Below, one piece after another: positions 63,663 to 64,000 of a stretch of 64,000 nucleotides of DNA. Each line of letters opens with the position of its first letter. Positions within the stretch are counted from its first letter, which is position 1. Made by a program: the position numbers and the translations under genes. This DNA comes from Salinisphaera sp. G21_0 (GTDB lineage: Bacteria > Pseudomonadota > Gammaproteobacteria > Pseudomonadales > Endozoicomonadaceae): assembly GCF_017744115.1 (NCBI RefSeq), contig NZ_JAGHQW010000019.1, positions 35,329 to 99,328 on the forward strand, given 5' to 3'. The notes under the pieces were generated by a model that did no database searches, had not been told where the DNA came from, and worked only from the letters and a program-made list of their open reading frames with translations.

Positions 63663-64000
63663 ATGGATAGAAGTTCTGGTGGTGTCAGTGGTAAATGCGC
63701 AAGATCAAATAATGTTTACAACCGACCGGATGACCATGCCGCTTCTTCAAGGCGTGGGCGATATAGACATGCCACAGTCAGACAATTGGATAATCCCCCC
63801 CGCACTCCCCCGGGGCGTAATGAATTTTACCATTCTTCTGGTGCACGCTCTTCTCAACATCTACAGTGTCGCTTGGTAAACCCTGCTCAAGATTTTAATG
63901 CCCTCATCAAACAGGAAATAATGGCTGATCTGGTAAGTAAATCCGATCGTTTCGGTCATCGCTATGATGGGAGAAATCACGGTCAATACGCCAGTTCAAT
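63663..64000 (+). CDS. Unknown ORF, 3' end beyond the window
   Basis: From ATG 63663 the frame stays open for 112 codons to the window end. It reads MDRSSGGVSGKCARSNNVYN and continues with an Arg/Ser/Pro-rich segment, then LVNPAQDFNALIKQEIMADL. The polar N-terminus resembles those of the other effector-like proteins here. There is no strong ribosome-binding site and no recognisable domain in the visible part. A shorter frame at 63679-63879 overlaps it and is judged a shadow. Confidence 0.4.
   Translation, partial: MDRSSGGVSGKCARSNNVYNRPDDHAASSRRGRYRHATVRQLDNPPRTPPGRNEFYHSSGARSSQHLQCRLVNPAQDFNALIKQEIMADLVSKSDRFGHRYDGRNHGQYASS

Noticed and set aside
63679..63879. 66-codon ORF with a hydrophobic end
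   Set aside because: Overlaps a longer open frame starting at 63663 that runs off the window; start lacks a ribosome-binding site.
1..64000. CRISPR arrays, tRNA and rRNA genes
   Set aside because: No regularly spaced direct repeats with unique spacers and no cloverleaf or rRNA-like sequence was recognised; a dedicated scan could not be run.

Overview
The window reads as chromosome of a gammaproteobacterium with a Pseudomonas/Oceanospirillales-like core. The evidence is the order argS, SPOR-domain protein, hslV, hslU, DUF971, plus EttA, HrpA, TypA, NrdR/NrdDG, MsbA and HldE of typical gammaproteobacterial length. Single eukaryote-like or effector-like genes are scattered between these housekeeping genes. 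They include two tandem RING-H2 proteins, two SET-domain proteins, a RING-between-RING (RBR) type ubiquitin ligase, a six-finger Krueppel-type C2H2 zinc-finger protein, another RING protein, a RING/ankyrin protein, an ankyrin protein with basic nuclear-localisation-like tracts, and an ExoY/CyaA-family nucleotidyl cyclase toxin. That mix, with many toxin-antitoxin modules and palindromic repeats, fits an animal-associated intracellular (possibly intranuclear) Endozoicomonadaceae member such as Endozoicomonas or Candidatus Endonucleobacter. The taxonomic assignment is inference.

Layout. 1-1.04 kb: end of a Dps-like gene and a VapBC module with its operator. 1.1-3.8 kb: tandem duplication of a RING-H2 gene. 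3.8-5.5 kb: ettA. 5.8-10.2 kb: an unknown protein, two SET proteins and two copies of a palindromic repeat. 10.2-13.5 kb: glyA, nrdR, a zinc peptidase and a LysE-type exporter. 13.6-14.9 kb: the RBR-like ligase. 14.9-17.7 kb: nrdG and nrdD with an NrdR box. 17.9-18.9 kb: the zinc-finger protein. 19.2-23.6 kb: a YecA-like SEC-C protein, an MscS channel, a RING protein and a small ORF. 23.7-28.3 kb: mmsA, a class V aminotransferase, a MaoC hydratase and a lipase. 28.3-40.6 kb: unknown effector-like genes around fadD, hrpA, an OprP-like porin and hldE. 40.8-42.7 kb: msbA. 43.0-43.7 kb: an AbrB/PIN module. 43.7-47.3 kb: the ExoY-like cyclase and an unknown protein. 47.3-47.85 kb: decayed transposase and yefM-yoeB remnants. 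48.2-58.6 kb: typA, pip, dtd, argS, hslVU and neighbours. 58.6-59.25 kb: a MazEF-like module. 59.2-64 kb: two ankyrin proteins and a partial ORF running off the end.

How they may work together. The housekeeping genes need no special explanation. The accessory genes, if secreted, together offer ubiquitin transfer (several RING/RBR proteins), lysine methylation (SET), sequence-specific DNA binding (zinc fingers), second-messenger synthesis (ExoY-like) and protein-protein contacts (ankyrins). Several carry nuclear-import-like basic motifs. No secretion system is encoded here, so delivery into a host is inferred. Three apparently intact toxin-antitoxin pairs each have a short perfect inverted repeat just upstream, and a fourth pair has collapsed by internal deletion.
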